From: Poteriospumella lacustris
Taxonomy: Eukaryota; Sar; Chrysophyceae; Chromulinales; Dinobryaceae
Length of the DNA stretch: 64,000 nucleotides
Direction: 5' to 3'
Assembly (NCBI GenBank): GCA_008000375.1
Contig: SMOI01000103.1
Coordinates: forward strand, 20,679 to 84,678
Made by a program: the position numbers and the translations under genes. Positions 1 to 8,477 of this stretch are shown piece after piece; positions within the stretch are counted from its first letter, which is position 1, and each line of letters begins with the position of its first letter. The notes beneath the pieces are model-generated. The model did not search any database, had not been told where the DNA came from, and worked only from the letters and a program-made list of their open reading frames with translations.

Positions 1-3000
1 GTCTATCACGACGAGAAGTGGTGGTGGCGTTGGTGGCACGAAGTCCGCGAACGACACACGCTCTTACGCATCTTCACGAAGATCTTTCGTCGGTCGCATC
101 CTCATCGTGGGACGAGCTTGCGAAGTCTACGTGCGGTGGAAGCGGGACAACAAGAAATAGCGCTGGAAGTGATCCAGTTCTTGACGGCGGTGACGGTCTC
201 CTTCTTCATCTTGGCGATTCTCTTCGACTTCCAATACCCCGTCAACGATGGCACCTGTGAAACGATCACCGACAAGCCCACGTGTTTGATTCGCACGTCG
301 TTGCTCGACCCGAGCGTCACGTATTGTCTCTGGAAACCGGTGGCGATGGATTCCGCGGGGATGTTGACAGAGACCTACAACGGCGTCTTGGTACAAGCCT
401 TGACCCTGGAGAAGGTGCTGGGCGTCGATACGGACGCGATCCCGTCGTGCACGTTCAACAACAACTCCTCGTCGATGCTGGCGTCCATCATTTCCGTCAT
501 CATCGTCACGGCACTCTCTGCGCCGATGGGGCTGTTTCTGGATTTCTCCTTCCGCGCGATTCGGACACCGAAGAAGCCCCATCCTCAACGAGCAGTGCCC
601 GACGCGGCGCAGGTCATCGCCATCCCCATGGCACAGTCGATGTTTGCGCCTCTTCGACGACGCACGTCCTCCGCCGATCAAAGCAGCGTCGTGGTACCGC
701 TGCCGATCGAACAGTCTCAACCACCGGCGACGGCGGCGGCTGATGTCCCGTCGAAGGCGTCTTCAATGCCCCTTCCAGCGGCGGATGGTTCCCAGCGTCG
801 TCCGTCGCGTCAGTCGTTTACGCGGGAGGAACGTAAGCGGGGCGACAGCTGCGACGTCCTCGACGATGCCAGCAGTGGACCGGGAGGACAGCAGAGACGT
901 CCCAGCGTCACGAGGATGGACAGCGTTCGTGAATCCGATCGGTCCGACAGCCTCTGCCGCCTGTCGGACGCGTCGACGGTGACCGAGGTGCGCCCGTCCC
1001 GGCTGTCGCGTTGTTTCGCACGGTGGCGATCCGTCACCGCGCGTATCGTGGTCGCGCAGCCACACATCGACGAAGCGCTCTATGACACCCGCCAGCAGTG
1101 TGCGTCCATGTTCCAAGCGACGGCGCGACAGCAACTTACGGCGGAGGGTGATCTCTTCACACCGGGCACCGACAAAGGAGGCTTTAGCGCCTTGGGGAAG
1201 CGACCCTCGAAACTGAAGCGCTTTGCATCGTTCGTGGGGTTTCTGCAATCGGATCGTGGCGGCGGTCTCTTACGACGACCGATGCAAATCGAAAAAGAAC
1301 ACTTCCAACGGTTGTTGCAGCATGCGGACGATGGCGAATACGGCGTCTTCGTCCTGTTGACGTTGTTTGCCGATGCGATGGGCACACGCAGTGCGGCGCG
1401 GAAGTTGTTCATGACCTTTGTGGCGGATGAATACATCCTCCAGACGTCCGGGGCGACCGGATGGGCTCGTTTCTTCACGGGATTGCTCGTCCTGTTGAAC
1501 CTGGGCGCCCTGTCGTTCATCGCGTTGAAAGGCGTCAGTCGGGGCATCGCGTGGCAACGGAACTTCCTGCAGGGTTGTCTGTTGGACCTGATCGCGGAGA
1601 TCGTCTTCGTCCAGATCGTCGAGATCAGCTGGACCGACTTCCTGTTGCCGCTGTTGATTCACAAGGAAGTCACCGCCGTCTGGAAGCAACTGTCGCGGAT
1701 GGCCGACTCCTTCGTCAGCAGCGCGGTGCGCGGCAAACTCGTCAGGGGCACCGCCGCGCTGGCCACCGCGGCAGCGTCCACAAATCCGTTGGAGTCTTCG
1801 GCCTCGGCCTCGGCCTCGGCGTGGCACTTGTCGTATGGGTTGGCGGTGGAGCGCGCGTATCTGTTGGAGAGCCAGCTGTCCGTGCACTACCGCCTCGTCG
1901 AAATGAAGAAGAAGGCGCACTTGGCCAAGTCGGCGCTTTCCGCCTTGAGCAAGGCCAGTCCCATGTCGCCGTCGCCATCGAAGCCCCCGCCCCACGGGGA
2001 ACGTTCACGTTCCGACACGGTGGCTGTTGAACGTCCAGCGATAGAGCGCAGGGCCGCCGAACAGGCCGCCACCGCAGCTCCGGTGTCTGTCACTGCCACG
2101 GGGCACCCTCCGACGCCCTCTGCGACGCCCTCTGCGACGCCAGCAGCAGCCGCAGCGGCGCCTTCCGCGATCCCAGCGCCACTCGCGCCGCCGCCGCCGC
2201 CAACGACACCGACCGCTGCCAAGTCGTGGCGCGTGCGCTTCATCGATTGGTTCGTGCGCATTCCCCTCGAGCTGCATCGCTTCATCGTCTGCGTCTCCGC
2301 GGCGGTGTTTCTCGGCGGTGTGGCGACGCTGTGGTATACGCTGAAGGATCGACCGCACGGGGCGTTGTACTTGGCCGCGGTGCTCGGCGGTGGTCCCGCG
2401 GTGGTGGTCGGCGCGTTGTACCGCCTCTACGTCGTGTCCGACCGACGCCAACGAGCGCGTCTCACGCGGGACGCAGCGTCCAACGCGGCGGCCCAGACAC
2501 GGGCCCGGGCGGGGGTCAAGGTGCTGTCTCCCACGTCTCGATGGATCCTCGTGCGGGAGAAGGTGCTGTCGGGCCATTTCCGTTCATCCGCTGCCCCCGC
2601 AGCTGGAGGCGGCGGAGGAGGCGGCGGAGGCTCCGCGACGTCACGTTCCGACGGTGACGATGCCTCGTGGCGCTGGTCGTATCCGTCGTCAGCGTCGTCG
2701 TCGCTGTCGCTGTCGCTGTCGTTGTCGTTGTCCCCGTCGCGTTGGCGGCGTGGGGAAGACAGCGACGTCGACCGAGAAGAGGGCGACAGCGCCGCGGGGG
2801 ACGACAGCAAATCGTCGTGGTCCGAGTCGTTGTCGCCGGCGGTGCGCTTGGCGATGCGCGACGTCGGCGACGATGACGGTGACGATGGGGAGTCAGACGA
2901 GGACAGCCTGTGGCTCTCCTCGCTGGGTACACCGAGCGCGGTGTCGCCCCCGCTGCGCAGCCCCGTCGCTTGCGGCAGCGGTGGCGATGGGCCTGCGTCG

Positions 3001-4617
3001 TCTCGCAGACGCTGGCCGACGACGAAGCCTTTCTTCCGCCAGCGCGGCGACATCGACGTTGACGAGGACGACGAGGACGATGAGGGTGACGAGGACGAGG
3101 ACGGCGGCGACGCGCAGCTGTGGTCGTCGATGTCGTCGTCGGTGGACTCGCGTCTGCATCAGTCGCTGCCGAGGACGAAGCAGTCGGGTCGCCACCCAGC
3201 GACACGGTCGGCGGTGGCTACGGCCGCGGCGTCCTCTGGTGCGTCGGCGACGGTCGCGATGGTGGCATCGACCGTGGCGACTGCACAGCGATCGATACAG
3301 CCGCAGCCGTTCCGATCGGAAGACGCGGTCGTTGCGATGGCCAGCGACGACGAAAAGAGCGACGGCGACAGCGACGGTGACGGCCAACGTGAGCAGCCGC
3401 CCGCTGCGCTGGCACGTCCATCGTCTCGAGGAGAATCTGGCGGTGACGGTGACGGAGACGGAGACGGTGATGGTGTCGGTGAGGCCTCGGACGACGAGGA
3501 CGATGATCCGCCGTTGCATTTGCCGCCGACGTCACCCGCGATGGCCCCGTCGGCGTCTCGCAAGACGCTCATAGTGCCACCGATGGCGACGGTGGCGCCG
3601 CCAGCGAAGGAGACCGCGACCCGTCACAACGGTCGCCGTCCATCGGCGGAGACAACCGCTCCCTCCACCGCCACCGCAGCCTCTGTCCCCGTAGCAGCAT
3701 CGCCTGCTGTCACAGCCGCATCCGCTGCGGCGAACGAGGCCCCTGTCGATGCCGACGAGCCCACCGATGGCCACCGCGCATCGTCCGCCCCCGCCTCCGC
3801 CTCCATCGCTCCACGCGCAGCGCAACGACCCGTGACGATAACGGCAACGATAACGGAAGCGGAGGGCGCCGTGGGTGTCGACGAGACGCCGTCGCTCTCT
3901 CGCCAATGGTCGGGGGTGCAGAGCAGCCTCAGCGGCGACGAAGACGCGCCTGCCGCTGGGGGCGTCGCTGTCGACGAGCCGCGCCATCGCTTCGCGTTCG
4001 TTCGTGACGGTGCAGCCGACGACGGCGTCGATGTCGTCTACGACGAAGACGACGACGACGGCGGCGTCGACGGCTTCGACAGCGATTGGAGCGCCGCCTC
4101 ACGCGCCGAGTCGGCGATCGACCGCAACGACGACGGCGACGGCGACGGCAACGACGACGACGGCGACCACCGCGACCGTCTCACGGCGGCGATGGACGCG
4201 GAAATGGCCGCCGCCCGAGCGGCGCGTGCGACGCCCTCGTTCACCGCGCAGTGGCGCACGCATCCCGCGTACGTCGCGTACAATGCCAACGGTTACGGAC
4301 AGCGGCCGCGGTTCAATACGGCCACCAGTGACGTCGAGAATCAGCTGGCGGCCGAGGCCGATGGCGACTCCATCGACGGCGACGAATGCGACGACGGCCA
4401 CCTCAGCGAGGACGAGGGCGACAGCGTCGGGCGTTTCTTCGTGGCCGATCGTTACGTCGAGCGCGGCGATCGTCGTGTCCCTGGTCCCAGTCAACCGAAG
4501 GACGATGGCGGTGACGCCGCTGCCGATGCAGACGACGACCTCGACGACCTCGACGAGGACGACAACGACGACGACGGGCGCCTCAGCGACGAGGACGATC
4601 CCTTTGACCGCGTTTGA
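1..4617 (+). CDS. large multi-spanning membrane protein, 5' end outside the window
   Basis: The frame is open from base 1 to a TGA ending at 4617 (about 1538 codons), so the true start lies to the left; a TTG near 118 is only an internal codon. The visible part has hydrophobic, membrane-like segments near residues 56-77, 159-184, 487-509, 521-554, 761-781 and 788-812. A Cys-containing loop with an NNSS glycosylation-type site lies between the first two. The last 700 residues are low complexity: poly-Gly, Ser-Leu runs, then long Asp/Glu/Gly stretches. The layout suggests a polytopic surface or organelle membrane protein with a long acidic cytosolic tail. I do not recognise the family; a channel-like or giant adhesion-type protein are possibilities only. 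GC content and GAC/GGC codon use are far higher than in the housekeeping genes of the window. Confidence 0.75.
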   Translation, partial: VYHDEKWWWRWWHEVRERHTLLRIFTKIFRRSHPHRGTSLRSLRAVEAGQQEIALEVIQFLTAVTVSFFILAILFDFQYPVNDGTCETITDKPTCLIRTSLLDPSVTYCLWKPVAMDSAGMLTETYNGVLVQALTLEKVLGVDTDAIPSCTFNNNSSSMLASIISVIIVTALSAPMGLFLDFSFRAIRTPKKPHPQRAVPDAAQVIAIPMAQSMFAPLRRRTSSADQSSVVVPLPIEQSQPPATAAADVPSKASSMPLPAADGSQRRPSRQSFTREERKRGDSCDVLDDASSGPGGQQRRPSVTRMDSVRESDRSDSLCRLSDASTVTEVRPSRLSRCFARWRSVTARIVVAQPHIDEALYDTRQQCASMFQATARQQLTAEGDLFTPGTDKGGFSALGKRPSKLKRFASFVGFLQSDRGGGLLRRPMQIEKEHFQRLLQHADDGEYGVFVLLTLFADAMGTRSAARKLFMTFVADEYILQTSGATGWARFFTGLLVLLNLGALSFIALKGVSRGIAWQRNFLQGCLLDLIAEIVFVQIVEISWTDFLLPLLIHKEVTAVWKQLSRMADSFVSSAVRGKLVRGTAALATAAASTNPLESSASASASAWHLSYGLAVERAYLLESQLSVHYRLVEMKKKAHLAKSALSALSKASPMSPSPSKPPPHGERSRSDTVAVERPAIERRAAEQAATAAPVSVTATGHPPTPSATPSATPAAAAAAPSAIPAPLAPPPPPTTPTAAKSWRVRFIDWFVRIPLELHRFIVCVSAAVFLGGVATLWYTLKDRPHGALYLAAVLGGGPAVVVGALYRLYVVSDRRQRARLTRDAASNAAAQTRARAGVKVLSPTSRWILVREKVLSGHFRSSAAPAAGGGGGGGGGSATSRSDGDDASWRWSYPSSASSSLSLSLSLSLSPSRWRRGEDSDVDREEGDSAAGDDSKSSWSESLSPAVRLAMRDVGDDDGDDGESDEDSLWLSSLGTPSAVSPPLRSPVACGSGGDGPASSRRRWPTTKPFFRQRGDIDVDEDDEDDEGDEDEDGGDAQLWSSMSSSVDSRLHQSLPRTKQSGRHPATRSAVATAAASSGASATVAMVASTVATAQRSIQPQPFRSEDAVVAMASDDEKSDGDSDGDGQREQPPAALARPSSRGESGGDGDGDGDGDGVGEASDDEDDDPPLHLPPTSPAMAPSASRKTLIVPPMATVAPPAKETATRHNGRRPSAETTAPSTATAASVPVAASPAVTAASAAANEAPVDADEPTDGHRASSAPASASIAPRAAQRPVTITATITEAEGAVGVDETPSLSRQWSGVQSSLSGDEDAPAAGGVAVDEPRHRFAFVRDGAADDGVDVVYDEDDDDGGVDGFDSDWSAASRAESAIDRNDDGDGDGNDDDGDHRDRLTAAMDAEMAAARAARATPSFTAQWRTHPAYVAYNANGYGQRPRFNTATSDVENQLAAEADGDSIDGDECDDGHLSEDEGDSVGRFFVADRYVERGDRRVPGPSQPKDDGGDAAADADDDLDDLDEDDNDDDGRLSDEDDPFDRV

Positions 4618-5929
4618 GGCGACGTTTCTTCGTGTCACCTGCTGTGAGCGTGCGGGCGTCGTAGTCCGTTTCGGTGTTTGATTGGCCCTTCGGTCCGTTG
4701 CATTATTGACGGGTGGTGCTCACCCATGCGGTGGGCCGCGATAGCCTCTGCGTTTCGTTTCCTTTTTCTTTATTTGTTCTGTGCGTTGTGTGTTGTGTAT
4801 TGTTTGCATTCGGTTGGATAGACTGGTTGTGCCTTGTGCTTTGTGGTTTGTGTGTGTGTCGCGATCGTTGTAATATGTCGGTGTAGTCCCCCCTGTCTCC
4901 TTCTGTGTATTCCTTCCCCCCACCCACCATCCCCCCATCCCTCACGACGAAAGCGTCTGTGGTGTCGTTCTGTGCGCCTCTCGTCCGTTTGTCGTCACCT
5001 CTCGTTCCCTCTTCCTGTGTCGAAGGGAGCGTCGTTCGTTTCATTTGTCCTCCCCGCCACTTTCTTTCCCATCCGATGTGAATCCTTCTCCGATATCCGC
5101 TTCGCAATGGTACATGTCTCTTTCCCCTTCCCACTTCCCCCTTCCCCCACAACCATTCGACAGCGTCTGCTATGGCGCAGGTTGCTGTGGACTGCCTCAT
5201 GCTCATTTGTTTGTGTGTGTTTCTGTGTGTGTCTTTGTCGGTGAAGTGATTGATTGATCGCTGGTTCGCTCGTTCGTTTGTGTGTGCTTTGGGTTTGCTG
5301 CCATCGCTGCGAGTGCGTGTGGTGGGCACGCTTCGTCTGCCTCTTCCCCTCGCCTCTCTCGCGCTCCATGCTCTGTTCTCTGTTCTCTGTCTCCTGCCCC
5401 CCCCCCCACCGCATTGGCTGGGTCTCTTCCCTATCTATGCTGTTGGGTCTTTCCCTCTGCCCAACGCCCCTGTCCCACGTCCGTTCGCTGCAGTGTCCGC
5501 ACTGCGATCACTACCCCAAACCCCCAACCCAACCCCCGATGCAGCACACAGCTACCGTCGACGTCGGCCGTTGCTTCTCAATAACCAGTATGTCTTCAGT
5601 GGGTGTTCAGTGAATGTGTTCATGCATCGTAAGCCAGAAAGAACCAAACAAACGCCGCCTTTCCTCTCCGCCTTTCCTCCGCTCAAACCCGGACAATGGT
5701 GTCGAAAACTAGAAACGTGAATTCTCCTATCGTAAACTAACTATACTATACTATACTATACCTACGACGCAGTCAGTCACGATGGACGGAGCGATGTCTT
5801 GTTAACCAGAAACAGCCCAAAGTACACATGGCATATACAACCTCTCACCCATCACAATACTCACACATCACAGTACATTTCCTTAGTTACGCTGCATTAC
5901 GTAGACCTGTCTTTGCACAGACCACGAGA
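4618..5929. other. convergent intergenic spacer
   Basis: This stretch separates two convergent genes. The + strand is rich in T and C, as in several other 3' flanks here. It holds an 11-base C run near 5397-5407 and a short tandem repeat of the 5-mer ctata near 5741-5761. Small open frames in it have no protein-like composition and no gene is supported. Confidence 0.6.
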
Positions 5930-6601
5930 CTAACGCGTCGGTGGCATCCCTAAGAAGGCCATTAGTTGGGCTCGGCGGTTACTCAGAGATCCATTTGTGG
6001 GCTCACCGTAGTATTGCAGCAGCGTGTTCACATCGGGTGACGGAAGGTCCATCAGCTCTTGGCGAGTTGCTGGGAAACAGGCTGGCAGAGGAGGTACGGG
6101 AACACCCGGTTGAGGAAGGACGGGCAACGGGGCAATGGTGTCGCCGGGTCGCTCCGCAAAGCGATTGGTGTGCCTCGCATGCATTTGGGCGAACTGCGCA
6201 TTTATGGCAGGCATTATGGCGGCAGCGACTGCTACAGCGAAAGGGCTGAGATTTCTCTCGACTGGCGACAAACGTTCTGCATTGTACACCACCTGCGATT
6301 GGTATACTCTTGCTGCGCCCACGTCAGCGGCATCAGCATTTCCAACCACGAGCTGTGACTGCACCTCAAGCGAAAATACCTCGGCGGTCAATCGTCGAGC
6401 TCGCTTCGTCGCGGGCTGAACTAGATCGACATCTGCGAGCGGAGGCGGCACTGGAACACCGGTATTTGTTTTTTGCAATGCCACAGATGGTTGCACGGGA
6501 GATGTGGAGTTCGTTGTTGTTGTAGGCTCGTCCTCAGTCAGGTCAACGAGGATGCGACCAACGCATTTCCGCTTGCGGCCGACGACACTTTGAATCAACA
6601 T
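5930..6601 (-). CDS. nuclear-type protein with SUMO-interaction-like motif and SAP-like C-terminus
   Basis: A 223-residue single-exon frame starts at ATG 6601. Visible elements, in order, are a basic patch (GRKRKC, residues 9-14), a hydrophobic core followed by acids (ILVDLTEDE, about 17-25) that fits a SUMO-interaction motif, a second basic patch (KRARR, about 68-72), an Ala/Gln helix with a NAQFAQM heptad, a Pro/Val linker, and a C-terminal segment of about 35 residues patterned like a SAP helix-turn-helix (LPSPDVNTLLQYYG, then NRRAQLMAFLG). SAP plus a SUMO-interaction motif is the arrangement known in PIAS-type SUMO ligases, but no RING (SP-RING) is present here. A chromatin- or RNA-associated SUMO-binding protein is therefore an inference. 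A decayed relative lies at 16220-16933, which shows the gene belongs to a small family. It shares an upstream region of about 310 bp with the divergent gene at 6914. Confidence 0.7.
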   Translation of the reverse strand: MLIQSVVGRKRKCVGRILVDLTEDEPTTTTNSTSPVQPSVALQKTNTGVPVPPPLADVDLVQPATKRARRLTAEVFSLEVQSQLVVGNADAADVGAARVYQSQVVYNAERLSPVERNLSPFAVAVAAAIMPAINAQFAQMHARHTNRFAERPGDTIAPLPVLPQPGVPVPPLPACFPATRQELMDLPSPDVNTLLQYYGEPTNGSLSNRRAQLMAFLGMPPTR

Positions 6602-6913
6602 GATTTTGGCCGCTCGACATGATGTGATTGGAGGACTGGCCTTAGGTCTTCTCCTTGTTTAGGGTTCGTTCGGGTTCTTGGTTGATGTTCGGTTTCTCGT
6701 TTGTGCCCGTTGAAAAAGGCCACCCAGGCCCAGCTCGCGGTGGATGTCACTTGTCATTTGTCTCGCGCCTTCATACCCAGACATCAGTAGAACAGTTCAT
6801 GTGCTACCATGTTTGTTGTGTTGTGTGAGAAAGTTTTATCATAAGTATAAGTATACTGTCCTCACATTGACCAACAAAAGAAGACGAAGAACCGAGAAGT
6901 GTACTATGGAAAA
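6602..6913. promoter_or_regulatory. shared divergent promoter region
   Basis: Two genes point away from each other across 312 bases, so both promoters must lie here or inside the neighbours. I see no clear TATA box or repeated operator-like motif. The assignment rests on gene geometry only. Confidence 0.4.
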
Positions 6914-7756
6914 ATGGATCCGAATGGTTTGCAGAAGAGGACGGGTCTGGGGCGGGTGCAGATAATGTCCCTCCTGGATGAGAGCAAGCCTCTACTTGCT
7001 GAGCACCTCGGACGAAGTGACCGTATTTGTTCCAGAACTGATTCAGGTTATCCTGAAATTGATACGTTTGTGGCTACCGAAGGAGCCGGGAAAATCCCTG
7101 ATCCTTCGAGCCGGCCATTGCACATCTGTGATGATAACATTGGCGACTCTCGCGCTAATGGCAGCACAGGTAATGATTCATTGAAGGACGAGGAAGAGTT
7201 TCAAGGTCCCAAAGCTTCCACGTTCGATGTGGAAGGAAACCCTCGTAGGCAGACAGAGATTGTTATTTTGATACCGAAGTCAACAGAAGCCGATGAACTG
7301 AAACTGTGGATGAGGATGGACTCTTCAGTGGACGATGGAAGCATCGTCAGTACTGCTAAATATCGCTCGACAAAATACTTTCTCTGGGAAAACTTTTCGA
7401 GGGATGCAGAAACGAACAACGAGTACATGCTGTACTTGCGCCTTTTCCTGGAAAAGCGTCACAACTGCTACATCTTTTTCATGTTACCACGACGGCCACG
7501 GAATGGTGATTCGATCACGTGCCTGAACAGAGTCAAACAGATGTTCGTTGAGCCAATGCAACATAAGATACGTTCCTTCAAATTCGACGACGAGCCTGTT
7601 TGGAGCAATCGATTCCGGGTTGCCTACGCTTCTGGCCGCGTGACCGGCGAACATATCGTTTCCGATGAAGACTTGATCAGACTCTTCCCATGTGGTCCAG
7701 ACTACCTCTTCGATAGAATCACCGGGTTCAAAAATAACACGTGCACTATTTGTTAA
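6914..7756 (+). CDS. unrecognised protein ending in a CaaX-like prenylation box
   Basis: A single-exon frame of 280 residues. The in-frame GTG at 6899 is less likely than the first ATG at 6914. The first 110 residues are polar and look disordered. The remaining 170 form a compact domain with alternating hydrophobic segments (EIVILIPKS, YMLYLRLFLEK, CYIFFMLPRRPR) and no membrane span. The protein ends in CTIC followed by the stop codon, which fits the C-a-a-X pattern for prenylation; a cytosolic protein tethered to a membrane is a reasonable inference. I do not recognise the fold. It converges on the LRR gene at 8478. Confidence 0.7.
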   Translation: MDPNGLQKRTGLGRVQIMSLLDESKPLLAEHLGRSDRICSRTDSGYPEIDTFVATEGAGKIPDPSSRPLHICDDNIGDSRANGSTGNDSLKDEEEFQGPKASTFDVEGNPRRQTEIVILIPKSTEADELKLWMRMDSSVDDGSIVSTAKYRSTKYFLWENFSRDAETNNEYMLYLRLFLEKRHNCYIFFMLPRRPRNGDSITCLNRVKQMFVEPMQHKIRSFKFDDEPVWSNRFRVAYASGRVTGEHIVSDEDLIRLFPCGPDYLFDRITGFKNNTCTIC

Positions 7757-8477
7757 ACTACAGTGTATATGGTATGCACAGTTTGTCGTATGTCGCCATC
7801 AGTTCAGTACACAATCAGGTTCGCAAGTTGTGAGCTTTTTTTCACTGTGATCGATGAATACGTATGCTTTCATGAGATTCTCATTTCTGACTGATAGATG
7901 AGTGTGGCTTGGTGATGCTATCTACAGTATTCCACTGCGTACGTATCTTCATGGGGGGGGGGTGCAGCGCTGCAGCAACTGGCGGTGTCTCTTCTCTCGA
8001 TTTTCACGCAGCGCCATTTCCACCGTCGCCAAACCGACATCGGTACTACGCTCTTTGAAGTATTTGGTGTTGAGGATCTCCAACTGGAACTTACAAGGCA
8101 CATATACGCTGGACCAGGCCGAATACTGCGGCGCCGTGTACATCGCTGCTATCTGCAGCACCGGCAGGTCCCCCGGGGCTGATTGCCGCCGTCGCCACTA
8201 TCGCCACCCGTCGCAAATCGCGCCGGCCGTAGCGGCAGCTACGTTGCGTAGGTCGCGTTGCGCAGCTACGGCCTTAGCGTAGCGTACACCGACCGCGCCA
8301 GCGTCGCCAGCGTCGCCAGCGTCGCCAGCGTCGCCAGCGTCGCCAGTGCGGCGTCGCCAGTGCGGCGTCGCCAGTGCGGCCAGCGTGCAGCCCTCCCTCG
8401 TCCTCCGCAACGCCGCCAACGCCGACGCGTTGGTCACCTCTTCCGACCGCGCGCGGTGTAGCCACCAGGCGGACGAA
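7757..8477. other. convergent intergenic spacer
   Basis: The spacer lies between the CaaX-type gene and the LRR gene. It holds a 10-base G run at 7953-7962 and a GC-rich tandem-repeat block at 8302-8380. No gene is supported; open frames here come from the repeat. Confidence 0.55.
8302..8380. repeat. short GC-rich tandem repeats (9-mer, then 14-mer)
   Basis: The 9-mer gtcgccagc is repeated about five times in direct succession, followed by nearly three copies of a related 14-mer built on cgccagtgcggcgt. The block sits just past the stop codon of the LRR gene. The copies are nearly perfect, which suggests recent slippage. Confidence 0.85.

Noticed and set aside
2390-3574. 394-codon alternative frame within the first gene
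   Set aside because: Arg/Thr/Ser-rich shadow of the acidic tail in a shifted frame.
4834-5720. Several 60-150 codon frames in the T/C-rich spacer
   Set aside because: Composition is that of a biased 3' flank (Cys/Ser/Phe/Leu runs), frames overlap each other and no start context or homology is seen.
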